Shown: in pieces, positions 1 to 7,765 of the stretch
Numbering within the stretch: position 1 is the first letter of the stretch
How the letters are laid out: the number at the start of each line of letters is the position of its first letter
DNA from: an uncultured Holophagaceae bacterium
GTDB lineage: Bacteria > Acidobacteriota > Holophagae > Holophagales > Holophagaceae
Length of the DNA stretch: 20,666 nt
Direction of reading: 5' to 3'
Assembly (NCBI GenBank): GCA_903919165.1
Contig: CAIXHJ010000143.1
Coordinates: forward strand, 1 to 20,666
Translations under genes and position numbers: made by a program
Notes under the pieces: model-generated
Databases searched by the model: none
What the model saw: the letters and a program-made list of their open reading frames with translations, nothing else
Told to the model about the DNA's origin: nothing

Positions 1-376
1 CGCCATGGAAGCGACTGGGAAGGTCGTCGGCACCGGTCGGATCGGCCTGCCGCAGCCAGGGATCCTCGTCACCGAGGGCGCTCAGTTCCCAGGCCTGGGC
101 GAAGAGGCTGCGGAAATCCATGGCGGCGAGATCGGTGGTGGTGGCGAGACCCGTGCGGAATCCCTTGTCTCCGGCGCGAATCACACGCACGCCAAGACCA
201 CCCCGCTTGCTGACAGTGAGGTCCTCCAGATGGCCATTCTGGACCTTGGCCTTGCGAGAACGGGAGACGGATATGAAGGCTTCGGCGCCCTCCGCGCCCA
301 GTTTCAACGCGTGCTGGATGCCGTCCTGGAGACGGGCTTCGAGGGAACCAGGGATGAAGGTCGAGAAGGGATTCAT
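1..376 (-). CDS. tldE: TldE/PmbA-family metalloprotease subunit, N-terminal part (runs off left edge)
   Basis: The frame opens at an ATG at 376 and stays open to the window edge, giving 125 residues starting MNPFSTFIPG. The segment with a basic stretch SRSRKAKVQNG, then LEDLTVSKRGGLGVRVI and later TGLATTTD, has the pattern of the PmbA/TldE N-terminal domain (substrate-channel half of the TldD/TldE protease). In the known family TldE lacks the metal-binding motif and forms a heterodimer with TldD, which trims unfolded peptides and microcin-type precursors. The start lies 2 nt after the tldD stop codon, so the two are surely co-transcribed and probably translationally coupled. No strong Shine-Dalgarno is visible, which fits coupling. 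The C-terminal two thirds are outside the window, so integrity cannot be judged. Confidence 0.85.
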   Translation of the reverse strand, partial: MNPFSTFIPGSLEARLQDGIQHALKLGAEGAEAFISVSRSRKAKVQNGHLEDLTVSKRGGLGVRVIRAGDKGFRTGLATTTDLAAMDFRSLFAQAWELSALGDEDPWLRQADPTGADDLPSRFHG

Positions 377-378
377 GA

Positions 379-2484
379 TCAGATCACGCTCGGCAGGGGC
401 TCGGCGGTGCCGCCGACGACAAGGGCGGGGCAGAGGATGGTGGGGAGGGCATCGCTGACGGGCACGCCCTGGCCGTCCTTGCCGCAGGTGCCGATGTCGA
501 AGTGGTGCAGGTCGCTGCCGATCCGCGTGAGGCCCTTCAGCACCTCGGGGCCGCAGCCGCTGAGGGTGGCGTTCTTGACCGGGAATTTCGGTTCGCCGTT
601 CTCGACCCAGTAGCCCTCGGTCACCTGGAAGACGAAGTTGCCCGTGACCGTGTCCACTTGGCCGCCGCCCATGTGCTTGACGAGCAGCCCGCGGTCCAGG
701 TCGCGGAGGATGGCCTCGGGCGCCTCGCTCCCGGGGGCCAGGAACGTGTTGCGCATCCGCGGGATAGGGAGGTTCCGGTAGCTTTCGCGGCGTCCATTGC
801 CCGTGGGTTCGGTGTCCATTTTGTTCGAGGTCTTTCGGGATTGGAGGAAGGCCATGAGCACGCCGTTCTCGATGAGCACCACCCGGCTCACGGGATTGCC
901 TTCGTCGTCAATTGCCTGGCTCCCGCGCTTGTGGGGAAGGGTGCCGTCGTCGATGATGGTCACCCCCTCGGCGGCCACCTTCTGGCCCAGCTTGCCCGCG
1001 AAGGCGCTCATGCCCGCCAGGGCCAGATCGGCCTCCAGACCGTGGCCGCAGGCCTCGTGGATCATGGTGCCGCCCGCGCTGCTGCAGAGCACCACCGGGA
1101 AGGTGCCGGCGGGAGCGGGCTGGGCATCCAGGGCCTGGATCGCCAGGCGGACCGCCTCGCGGATCGTGCGGCCCACGGCCTCATCCGTGAACAACTCGAA
1201 GCCCCTGGTCTCACCCAGGGCCTGGTAACCAGTCTGCAGCTGGGTGCCATCGCCCGCGGTGACGTTCGCCCGCAGCACCACCTGGGTGCGGTGATCCTCC
1301 GCGAGTCGGCCGGTCCAGCTTCCATCTTTGAGTTCGGCGGTGGCGATCCACACGCGCTGGGTACTGTCTCCGTAGCCCACGGAAACCTGCTTCAGGGCTC
1401 CGGGGCGAAGCGACTCGGCCTCCGAACGCGCCAGAGTCTCGGCGCGGCGGACCAGCGCGACCTTCTCGCCCAGGGGCACCTGGCCTGGGTCCCGCTCCAC
1501 GGGGCTGGGCGTCGGGTGGGTCCTGACCTCCAGGCCCGGAATCTGGGCCGGGGCGCTCGTCCCGGGCGCGGCGAGGGTTCGGGCGGCCTCCTGCAGTTCC
1601 TCCATGGTCGGAGCGATGAGATCGGCAAAGCGGGTGGTCTCGCCGCCCACCAATCTCAGGCTGGCGCCAAAGGTCTCCGAGGCGAGCACGTCCTCCATGC
1701 GCCCGTCGTCCATGCCCAGGGCGTGGGCCCTGCGTCGCTCCACAAATATTTCGCCGTAATCGCCACCGCGGCTTAATAGGACAGACAGGACATCGCGCAG
1801 CTGGTCAGTGCTGAATGGTGCGGGCATGATCGATCTCCAGGTCCGCGCGCGGCGGACCCTCCAGTTTGACAGAAGGGACGCTTCAGCCCTTTCGAGAAAT
1901 CCAGACAGATCCCGGCCATCGTTGGGGATCACAAGGTCCGCATGAAGGGCGCGCTCAGGGGCCGAGGCTTGGGCCCTCAGTCGTGCCAAGGCCGCCTCCC
2001 GGGTCATCCCGTCCCGCGCGACCAGGCGATCCACGCGCAGGACTTCGGGGGCGTCCACGGTCCAGAAGGCATCGAAGTGGTGGGCTCTTCCGCGTTCAAC
2101 CCACAGCGCCGCGTCCAGCACTACACCTCGCGTGGTGGGCGGAAGGGCCTGTAGGCGTGCATCCCGCAGCGCTTCGATGCGAGGATGGAGGATGGCATTG
2201 AGCCGTGCCCGCGCGGCCCCGTCCGAAAACACGCGTGCGGCCACCCAGGCCCGATCCAGGCTGCCATCGGGGAGCAGGCAGTCGGGGCCAAAGGCTGCAG
2301 CCACTTCCCCCAGGCCCTCGCTGCCCGGCGCCACGGCCTCGCGGGCGAGGGCGTCCGCATCAATGACGGTCCAACCAAGGGCCATCATCCGAGACGCGAC
2401 AAAGCTCTTCCCTGCCGCGATGCCGCCGCTGAGACCAAGAAGGGGGAAATCTGTTTCCGTCAGAAAGACACCTCGCTGGAGCAT
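379..2484 (-). CDS. coaE-tldD: Dephospho-CoA kinase fused in frame to TldD metalloprotease
   Basis: One uninterrupted frame of 701 residues. Residues 1 to about 217 are dephospho-CoA kinase, the last step of CoA synthesis: P-loop SGGIAAGKS near residue 20-27, DADALAREAV near 42, LNAILHPRI near 100, and a C-terminal ADLVIPNDG. Residues 220-701 are a full-length TldD (482 aa) with the zinc motif HEACGH at 476-481, the GRRESYRNLPIPRMRNT block, and the GKDGQGVPVSD ending. The CoaE start was set at ATG 2484 because GGAGG lies 9 nt upstream; an open extension reaches 2541. No stop separates the domains. TldD also has its own ATG at 1827 with GGAG 7 nt upstream, so free TldD may be made as well. Each half has normal family length, so this is either a true fusion or two genes whose separating stop was lost. 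Both domain assignments are secure; the fusion itself is less so. Confidence 0.85.
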   Translation of the reverse strand: MLQRGVFLTETDFPLLGLSGGIAAGKSFVASRMMALGWTVIDADALAREAVAPGSEGLGEVAAAFGPDCLLPDGSLDRAWVAARVFSDGAARARLNAILHPRIEALRDARLQALPPTTRGVVLDAALWVERGRAHHFDAFWTVDAPEVLRVDRLVARDGMTREAALARLRAQASAPERALHADLVIPNDGRDLSGFLERAEASLLSNWRVRRARTWRSIMPAPFSTDQLRDVLSVLLSRGGDYGEIFVERRRAHALGMDDGRMEDVLASETFGASLRLVGGETTRFADLIAPTMEELQEAARTLAAPGTSAPAQIPGLEVRTHPTPSPVERDPGQVPLGEKVALVRRAETLARSEAESLRPGALKQVSVGYGDSTQRVWIATAELKDGSWTGRLAEDHRTQVVLRANVTAGDGTQLQTGYQALGETRGFELFTDEAVGRTIREAVRLAIQALDAQPAPAGTFPVVLCSSAGGTMIHEACGHGLEADLALAGMSAFAGKLGQKVAAEGVTIIDDGTLPHKRGSQAIDDEGNPVSRVVLIENGVLMAFLQSRKTSNKMDTEPTGNGRRESYRNLPIPRMRNTFLAPGSEAPEAILRDLDRGLLVKHMGGGQVDTVTGNFVFQVTEGYWVENGEPKFPVKNATLSGCGPEVLKGLTRIGSDLHHFDIGTCGKDGQGVPVSDALPTILCPALVVGGTAEPLPSVI
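1825..1838 (-). promoter_or_regulatory. Internal ribosome binding site and start codon for TldD
   Basis: Reading on the minus strand, GGAG (1838-1835) is followed by 7 nt and ATG (1827-1825). The protein from this ATG begins MPAPFSTDQLRD, where a normal TldD would start. The site lies inside the open coaE frame, so TldD could be translated separately from the CoaE-TldD fusion. Confidence 0.55.
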
Positions 2485-2613
2485 TGTGCCCCGCCTCCAG
2501 ACCGGGAGAACAGGATGGGCGGAACCGGCCCGCCTACCCAAGGTGAGCCTGCCCTATCCAATCATGCCCCAGGCCTCTACACTGAACCGTCGAACTTCCC
2601 GGCTCGAGGCTGC

Positions 2614-3573
2614 ATGAAAGACACACCCCCCGAACAGGCCATGGATCTCTCCCAACTCGAAAAACCGGTGCTCGAGCTGGAGGCCCAGATTCGGGCCATG
2701 GAGATGGATCCCGCCCAGTCCAAAGAGAGGGAGAAGCTGCAGAAGAAGCTCGACAAGCTGAAGGCAGACCTGTTCACGAACCTGTCGGATTGGCAGCGGG
2801 CCCAGTTGGCGCGGCACCCCAAGCGGCCCTACACGCTGGACTACCTGGAACGTCTTTGCGAGCGCTTCGACGAACTGCACGGCGACCGCCGCTTCGGTGA
2901 CGACGCGGCCATCGTGGCTGGCATGGGCTGGATCGACGGCAACCCTTTGATGATCATCGGCCAGCAGAAGGGACGCGATACCAAGCAGAAGATCCTGCGC
3001 AATTTCGGCATGTCCAAGCCCGAGGGCTACCGCAAGGCCCTTCGCCTCATGAAGCTGGCCGAGAAGTTCCAGAGGCCCATCCTCTGTCTCATCGATACGC
3101 CGGGCGCCTACCCTGGCGTGGATGCGGAGGAGCGTGGCCAGGCCGAGGCCATCGCCCGGAATCTGCTGGAGATGGCCAAGCTCGAAGTGCCTGTGGTGGC
3201 GGTGGTCATCGGCGAGGGTGGCAGCGGCGGGGCACTGGCCCTGGGTGTGGCCGACCGAGTGCTGATGATGGAGAACGCCATCTATTCCGTGATTTCGCCT
3301 GAGGGTTGCGCCTCCATCCTGTGGAAGGATCCCACTCAAGCCCCCAAGGCGGCCGCGGCCCTGAAGCTCACGGCCCCGCACCTGCTGGAACTGGGCGTCA
3401 TCGATGGCATCGTGAAGGAGCCCCTGGGGGGTGCTCATTCCGATTACGACGGTGCCACGGCCTTCTTGAAGGAAGCCGTCGTGGAGGCTTTCTCCGAACT
3501 CTCCGAACTGTCCGCGGAACAGCTGGTGGAGGAGCGGTACCAGAAGTTCGCGCGCATGGGCAGTGTGGGCTGA
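2614..3573 (+). CDS. accA: Acetyl-CoA carboxylase carboxyltransferase subunit alpha
   Basis: AccA is the alpha half of the carboxyltransferase that moves the carboxyl group from biotin to acetyl-CoA, making malonyl-CoA for fatty acid synthesis. The 319-residue product equals the usual family length. It has the N-terminal coiled region (LEKPVLELEAQIRAM, then KEREKLQKKLDKLKADL), then HPKRPYTLDYLERL, the RNFGMSKPEGYRKALRLM block, LIDTPGAYPGVDAEERGQ, and the oxyanion-hole region GEGGSGGALALGVADRV. Start 2614 has GAGG at 2606-2609; a second in-frame ATG at 2641 (MDLSQLEKPV) is possible and would give 310 residues. accD is not next to it. It is divergent from coaE across about 130 bp, which must hold both promoters; no convincing -35/-10 pair was found there. 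recJ follows after 1 nt. Confidence 0.96.
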   Translation: MKDTPPEQAMDLSQLEKPVLELEAQIRAMEMDPAQSKEREKLQKKLDKLKADLFTNLSDWQRAQLARHPKRPYTLDYLERLCERFDELHGDRRFGDDAAIVAGMGWIDGNPLMIIGQQKGRDTKQKILRNFGMSKPEGYRKALRLMKLAEKFQRPILCLIDTPGAYPGVDAEERGQAEAIARNLLEMAKLEVPVVAVVIGEGGSGGALALGVADRVLMMENAIYSVISPEGCASILWKDPTQAPKAAAALKLTAPHLLELGVIDGIVKEPLGGAHSDYDGATAFLKEAVVEAFSELSELSAEQLVEERYQKFARMGSVG

Positions 3574-3574
3574 A

Positions 3575-5242
3575 ATGATTTCCTTACCTTGGCGCATCCG
3601 CCGGACGGTACCGGCGGGAATGGCGCCATGGAAGGATGTGGCAAGCGCCTGGGATCTCGATCCCCGGCTGGCGAGGCTGGCCTGGATGCGCGGCGTGGAC
3701 CGACCGGAGGCGCTGGGCTGGAGGCTGGACCCGTCCTGGCAGCGCACGACGGACCCCCATCTGCTGCCCGGTGTGGATCAGGCCGTGGCACGCATCCGCC
3801 AGGCCATCGAGGCCCGTGAAGGCATCGTGGTCTATGGCGACTACGATGTGGATGGCGTCACTGCCACAGCACTGCTGGTGCGGACCCTTGAGAAGATTGG
3901 TGCGGATGTTTCCTTCTTCATTCCCAACCGGTTCTCGGATGGGTATGGTCTGCATCTGGACTGCATCGAGGAACTGAAGGCCACCCGCAACCCAGGTCTG
4001 CTCATTTCCGTGGACTGTGGCGTTCGCGGAGTGGATGAAGTGAAAGCCAGCACCGAACTGGGCCTGGACTGGGTGATCACCGACCACCATGCCCTCGGTA
4101 CAGAGCTGCCGCCGGCCTGCGCCGTAGTGCATCCGCATCTGGGTGACTACCCGAACCGCTTTTTGGCGGGCGTGGGTGTGGCCTTCAAACTGGCCCAGGC
4201 TCTCCTTGGCGCGGTGCCGCGCCCCGCGGGTACCGACGAAACCTTCCTGGATGGGCTCCTCAAACTGGTGGCCATCGGCACGGTGGCGGACGTCATGCCC
4301 TTGGTGGGGGAGAATGCGTTGCTCGTGCGTCGCGGACTCACCTCCTTGGCGGGCAAGAACGGTCCGGGGCTGGTGGCTCTGCTGAGGGCCACAAAGAAGG
4401 AGGGTGCCCCTGGGGCTCAGGACATCGCCTTTGGGTTGGCACCGAGGTTGAACGCCGTGGGCCGCATGGGTGGCGCGGAGGATGCCGTCCGCCTGTTGCT
4501 CACCCGGGACAGGACCGAAGCCGAGACTTTGATGGTGCGGGTGGAGACCCTCAACCAGGAGCGCCGAGCCATCCAGCAGGACCTGACCGCACGGCTGCCA
4601 CCTCCGATGGAAGGAGCCTTCGACCTGGTGATGGATCCCACCGCCCATAAGGGAGTCATCGGCATCGTGGCGGGTCATCGCATGCGCGTCAGCGGACGTC
4701 CCTCAGGCGTCTGCACGGTGATCGATGGCGTGGCCCACTGCAGCCTGCGGGCGCCAGAGGGCTATGACCTGGGCGAACTGCTGACCCTGGCCCAACCCTT
4801 CATCCTTGGCGGCGGAGGACATCGCGCGGCTGCGGGTCTGAGCTTCCTGGCCCCACGTCTGGCTTTTGTACGCCAGGCCCTCCAACGGGGCGCCAGTATG
4901 CAAGCCGAGAGTCTGGAGGCAGCACCGTTGATGGTGGATGGGGGCCCTGATGATCTACCAGATGAGGTGGATCTGGCCCGCCTGGAACCATTCGGCCAGG
5001 GTTTTGTGCCGCCGGTGGCGCGCCTGGAGGGCACTCTCGTCTCCTGCGCTGTTTTCGGGTCGGGCCATTGGAAGCTGCGGATGGCCGGCCTGCGGGATCC
5101 TGTCACCTGGTTCGAGCGACATGGGCGGCCCGCCCAGCCGAGGGTAGGTGACCTCTTGCACGTGGCCGCCACGCCCCATGGCAGCGAACGCTGGGGCCGT
5201 TCCTGGTTCGTGGATTCGCTCCTGGGAGAGGCGGTTCCATGA
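3575..5242 (+). CDS. recJ: Single-stranded-DNA-specific 5'-3' exonuclease RecJ
   Basis: RecJ degrades single-stranded DNA 5' to 3' in recombinational and mismatch repair. The 555-residue protein has the DHH-superfamily motifs: DYDVDG (residues 89-94), VDCGV (146-150), ITDHH (168-172), VADVMPLVGENA near 238-248, HKGVIGIVAG near 358-367, and the DHHA1 glycine motif LGGGGHRAAAG (411-421). The C-terminal part with the OB-fold (LARLEPFGQGF onward) is present, so the gene looks complete and only slightly shorter than E. coli RecJ. The start is the ATG 1 nt after the accA stop; an upstream in-frame ATG at 3563 overlaps accA and would add MWAE only. The last four bases overlap the next gene (ATGA), which indicates translational coupling to the LPS-export genes. 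Confidence 0.95.
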   Translation: MISLPWRIRRTVPAGMAPWKDVASAWDLDPRLARLAWMRGVDRPEALGWRLDPSWQRTTDPHLLPGVDQAVARIRQAIEAREGIVVYGDYDVDGVTATALLVRTLEKIGADVSFFIPNRFSDGYGLHLDCIEELKATRNPGLLISVDCGVRGVDEVKASTELGLDWVITDHHALGTELPPACAVVHPHLGDYPNRFLAGVGVAFKLAQALLGAVPRPAGTDETFLDGLLKLVAIGTVADVMPLVGENALLVRRGLTSLAGKNGPGLVALLRATKKEGAPGAQDIAFGLAPRLNAVGRMGGAEDAVRLLLTRDRTEAETLMVRVETLNQERRAIQQDLTARLPPPMEGAFDLVMDPTAHKGVIGIVAGHRMRVSGRPSGVCTVIDGVAHCSLRAPEGYDLGELLTLAQPFILGGGGHRAAAGLSFLAPRLAFVRQALQRGASMQAESLEAAPLMVDGGPDDLPDEVDLARLEPFGQGFVPPVARLEGTLVSCAVFGSGHWKLRMAGLRDPVTWFERHGRPAQPRVGDLLHVAATPHGSERWGRSWFVDSLLGEAVP

Positions 5243-6987
5243 AGGTCGCTTCTCTGTTCCAAAGTCTTCCTCCCGCAAGGCATCCCCTTTGGCGGGGCCT
5301 GGGGTGGGCTCTGGTTGCGGGGACGCTCGGGTTCACCGTGCGCTTTTTGATGAGTGGCAGTGAAGGCATGCCAGGCCGCACGGTGGGCGGGGATGCCCTC
5401 TTCGGTGAGGGAACGCGCGGCAGCGTGGGCACCCTCACTGAGCAGCTGGGGCCCAATCGCATGGTGCTTGCCTACGAGACCATCTCAGGTTCCGAACAGG
5501 ATCTGCTCCTGGAGCAGGTGACCGGCCGCCTGGCTGACCAGACCGGGGAATGGCGCCTGGTCTCGCCCAAGGCCCGCCGCCAGGCTGGCGTCTGGACCCT
5601 CCAGGGGCCCATGGATCTCGGAGTGGCGCAGCCCGGAACCACGGTCCTCCTGGGCAAGGGACGCGTCGAAGGAGACGTGCCTGCCATCCGCTGGACCGGA
5701 GGGGAATGGGAGGGTCTCGCGCCCTTGCGCTGGGAGTCCCTGGAAGGGTCCTCCCGGGGGGTCTGGAACCTGCCGACGGGGTGGCGCCGCGAGACCGATG
5801 GCAATCTTCGCGTGGAAAAGGGTCCTGTGCGCTGGCAGGCCCCGGGGGATGGTCCTGCCGCGCCCACCCTTCAGGCCATGGATTCGGATCGCCTCTGGGC
5901 CACACCGGGATTCCTGACGGGCCATCTGGAGGGCGTGAAGGCCCATCTGAGCGAGGGATCCTTGCAGGCCTCCGTGGCAGATCTGTCACCGGACACGGTC
6001 ACCTGGCCGGGTCCCCTGTCCTTCGAGCGAACCGATGGCTGGCGGGGTGAGGCCCAGGGCGGCGTGGCGCCCCGGCCTGCTCCCGGCGCGAGCTTCCAGC
6101 AGGTGGAGCTGAGGAGATTCAAGGCTCGTCGAGCGCTGCTTTCGGGGGAAGAGCAGCTCTCATCCGATGGCGCACGCTGGACGCCGGCCGGCCTGCGTCT
6201 TGAGGGAAACGTGGTGTGGGACCAGCCCTTGGACGGTCTGAGGCTCACGCTCAAGGCCCCCAGGGTACTCATGCGCGAAGCTCCTGGGCCGGATCTGCCC
6301 GAATCCCTGCCCGTGGGGCATGCAGCGGCTGAGGGCCAGGCCCTGCTGACCTGGGGCCGAAAGACGCTTTCCTCGCCTCGCATCCAGGTCGAACGGGCCA
6401 CACGGCGCTGGAAACTCCAGAGCCCGGTGCTGGGCCGAGGAGAGGACGGAACCTTTACAGGCGGGGCAGGTCAGGGAGATCCCCGATCATGGACCATAGA
6501 AGGTCCCGTGCAGGTGAACCTGTTCACGGGTGGCAGCCTCCGTGGGGCGAAGCTGGTGTGGGAGGAGGCCCTGTGGACGCTTACGGGACACCCGGCTACC
6601 TGGAGCCGACTTCGGGAAAGGCTTTCCGGTCCTCGCATCATCCGGAGAGACGAGGTGGTGACCTTCCCGGAAGGGCTGAGTGGGGCCCTGGCCGCGGCGG
6701 ATGGGGACCTCTTCCTCCGGGCAGAGCGCGGTCAAAGCGAAGCGGCGAATATCACCCTCAGTGGGGGTGTGGAATGCCAGGGCCAAGGCTGGCGCCTGGT
6801 GGCTGATACGGTGATCGTGACCATGGGTCCAGAGCGCACGGTGAAGCTCGTGCACGCCCAGGGTGCTGTGACACTGCATGGCCAGCTGGGCGAAGGACAA
6901 GGTGAGGCGCTGGACCTGGAGCCTGGGCCCAAGACGGTACGATGGCAAGGTCGCGTGCGTGGCAAGGGATCCGGATCTGGATGGTGA
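5239..6987 (+). CDS. LptC/LptA-like LPS export protein (membrane-anchored, long form)
   Basis: A 582-residue protein with a single N-terminal membrane segment (about residues 17-38, after a basic PPARHPLWRG stretch) and a long region rich in short beta strands, as expected for a periplasmic beta-jellyroll protein. The last 100 residues (ITLSGGVECQGQGWRLVAD, then VKLVHAQGAVTLHGQ) have the repeated pattern of the OstA/LptA fold. Position directly before lptB, rpoN and hpf matches the widespread lptC-lptA-lptB-rpoN-hpf order, so this one gene probably stands in for both lptC and lptA. It is about three times the length of either E. coli protein, and the middle portion (about 120-450) I cannot assign. 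It overlaps recJ by 4 nt. Family call rests on context, anchor and fold pattern; sequence motifs in this family are weak. Confidence 0.7.
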   Translation: MKVASLFQSLPPARHPLWRGLGWALVAGTLGFTVRFLMSGSEGMPGRTVGGDALFGEGTRGSVGTLTEQLGPNRMVLAYETISGSEQDLLLEQVTGRLADQTGEWRLVSPKARRQAGVWTLQGPMDLGVAQPGTTVLLGKGRVEGDVPAIRWTGGEWEGLAPLRWESLEGSSRGVWNLPTGWRRETDGNLRVEKGPVRWQAPGDGPAAPTLQAMDSDRLWATPGFLTGHLEGVKAHLSEGSLQASVADLSPDTVTWPGPLSFERTDGWRGEAQGGVAPRPAPGASFQQVELRRFKARRALLSGEEQLSSDGARWTPAGLRLEGNVVWDQPLDGLRLTLKAPRVLMREAPGPDLPESLPVGHAAAEGQALLTWGRKTLSSPRIQVERATRRWKLQSPVLGRGEDGTFTGGAGQGDPRSWTIEGPVQVNLFTGGSLRGAKLVWEEALWTLTGHPATWSRLRERLSGPRIIRRDEVVTFPEGLSGALAAADGDLFLRAERGQSEAANITLSGGVECQGQGWRLVADTVIVTMGPERTVKLVHAQGAVTLHGQLGEGQGEALDLEPGPKTVRWQGRVRGKGSGSGW

Positions 6988-7027
6988 GCCGGAGCCAAAG
7001 GGCAGCCTCGTGTGTTCTGATAGAACC

Positions 7028-7765
7028 ATGACAGAGCAGACCCACTGCCTCGAGGCTGTGAGCCTCTATAAGCGATACGGCGACCGGACTGTGGTGCGGG
7101 ACGTGAGCCTCTGCGTGGGTATGGGTGAAGTCGTGGGCCTCCTGGGGCCCAATGGCGCAGGCAAAACCACCACCTTCTACATGGTGGTCGGCGTGGAGGC
7201 TCCTGATCGGGGTAGCATACGCTGGCTGGGACAGGATGTGACGGCGCTGCCCATGCATCGACGGGCCCGTCTGGGCATTGGCTACCTGGCCCAGGAATCC
7301 AGTGTGTTCCGTGGACTCACGGTCTGGGAAAATCTCCTAGCTCTGGCTGAATTGCAACCCATTCCCAAGGCTGAACAGAAGAAACGCTGTGAACGGCTGC
7401 TGAAGGAGTTCCACCTGGAACAGGTTCGCGATACCCTGGGCATGAGCCTTTCCGGTGGAGAACGGCGGCGTTGCGAATTGGCACGGGCCCTGGTGACCGA
7501 GCCGCGCATCATGTTGCTGGACGAACCATTTGCAGGGGTGGATCCCAAGTCGGTGTTGGAGATCCAGAACCTCATCTCCGACCTCAGGGCGCGAGGCATT
7601 GGCGTACTTATCACCGACCACAATGTTCGTGAGACCTTGCGGATCGCCGACAGGGCCTATATCTTGGCGGACGGGATGATCATGAAGAACGGCCTGCCAA
7701 GTGAAATCGCCGAGGATCCGGATATCCGCCGAGTCTATCTGGGCGACCAGTTCAGGTTGGACTGA
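7028..7765 (+). CDS. lptB: LPS export ABC transporter ATP-binding protein LptB
   Basis: LptB is the cytoplasmic ATPase that, with LptF and LptG, pulls LPS out of the inner membrane towards LptC/LptA. The 245-residue product has Walker A GPNGAGKTTT (40-49), Q-loop YLAQESSVFRGLTVWENL (Q89), ABC signature LSGGERRRCELARAL (141-155), Walker B IMLLDEPFAGVDP (161-173) and H-loop ITDHNVRETL (H198). The Q-loop and the SSVFRxLTVxEN pattern are characteristic of LptB rather than of amino-acid ABC ATPases. The start is uncertain: ATG 7028 has no Shine-Dalgarno and is preceded by a small hairpin (GTTCT-GAT-AGAAC), while an in-frame GTG at 7010 has AAGGG 7 nt upstream. The stop overlaps the rpoN ATG by one base. 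LptF/LptG are not in the window. Confidence 0.95.
   Translation: MTEQTHCLEAVSLYKRYGDRTVVRDVSLCVGMGEVVGLLGPNGAGKTTTFYMVVGVEAPDRGSIRWLGQDVTALPMHRRARLGIGYLAQESSVFRGLTVWENLLALAELQPIPKAEQKKRCERLLKEFHLEQVRDTLGMSLSGGERRRCELARALVTEPRIMLLDEPFAGVDPKSVLEIQNLISDLRARGIGVLITDHNVRETLRIADRAYILADGMIMKNGLPSEIAEDPDIRRVYLGDQFRLD

Noticed and set aside
502..1776. A long plus-strand open frame (424 codons) opposite tldD.
   Set aside because: Its product matches no family and is low-complexity in the manner of GC-rich antisense frames; the minus strand carries clear TldD motifs through the same DNA.
2550..2590. Possible -10 box TACACT (2578-2583) for accA.
   Set aside because: No acceptable -35 at 16-18 nt spacing; a single hexamer match is not enough.
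2185..2613. N-terminal extension of the accA frame back to 2185, antisense to coaE.
   Set aside because: The extra residues have no AccA similarity and overlap coaE on the other strand; AccA begins normally at 2614 or 2641.
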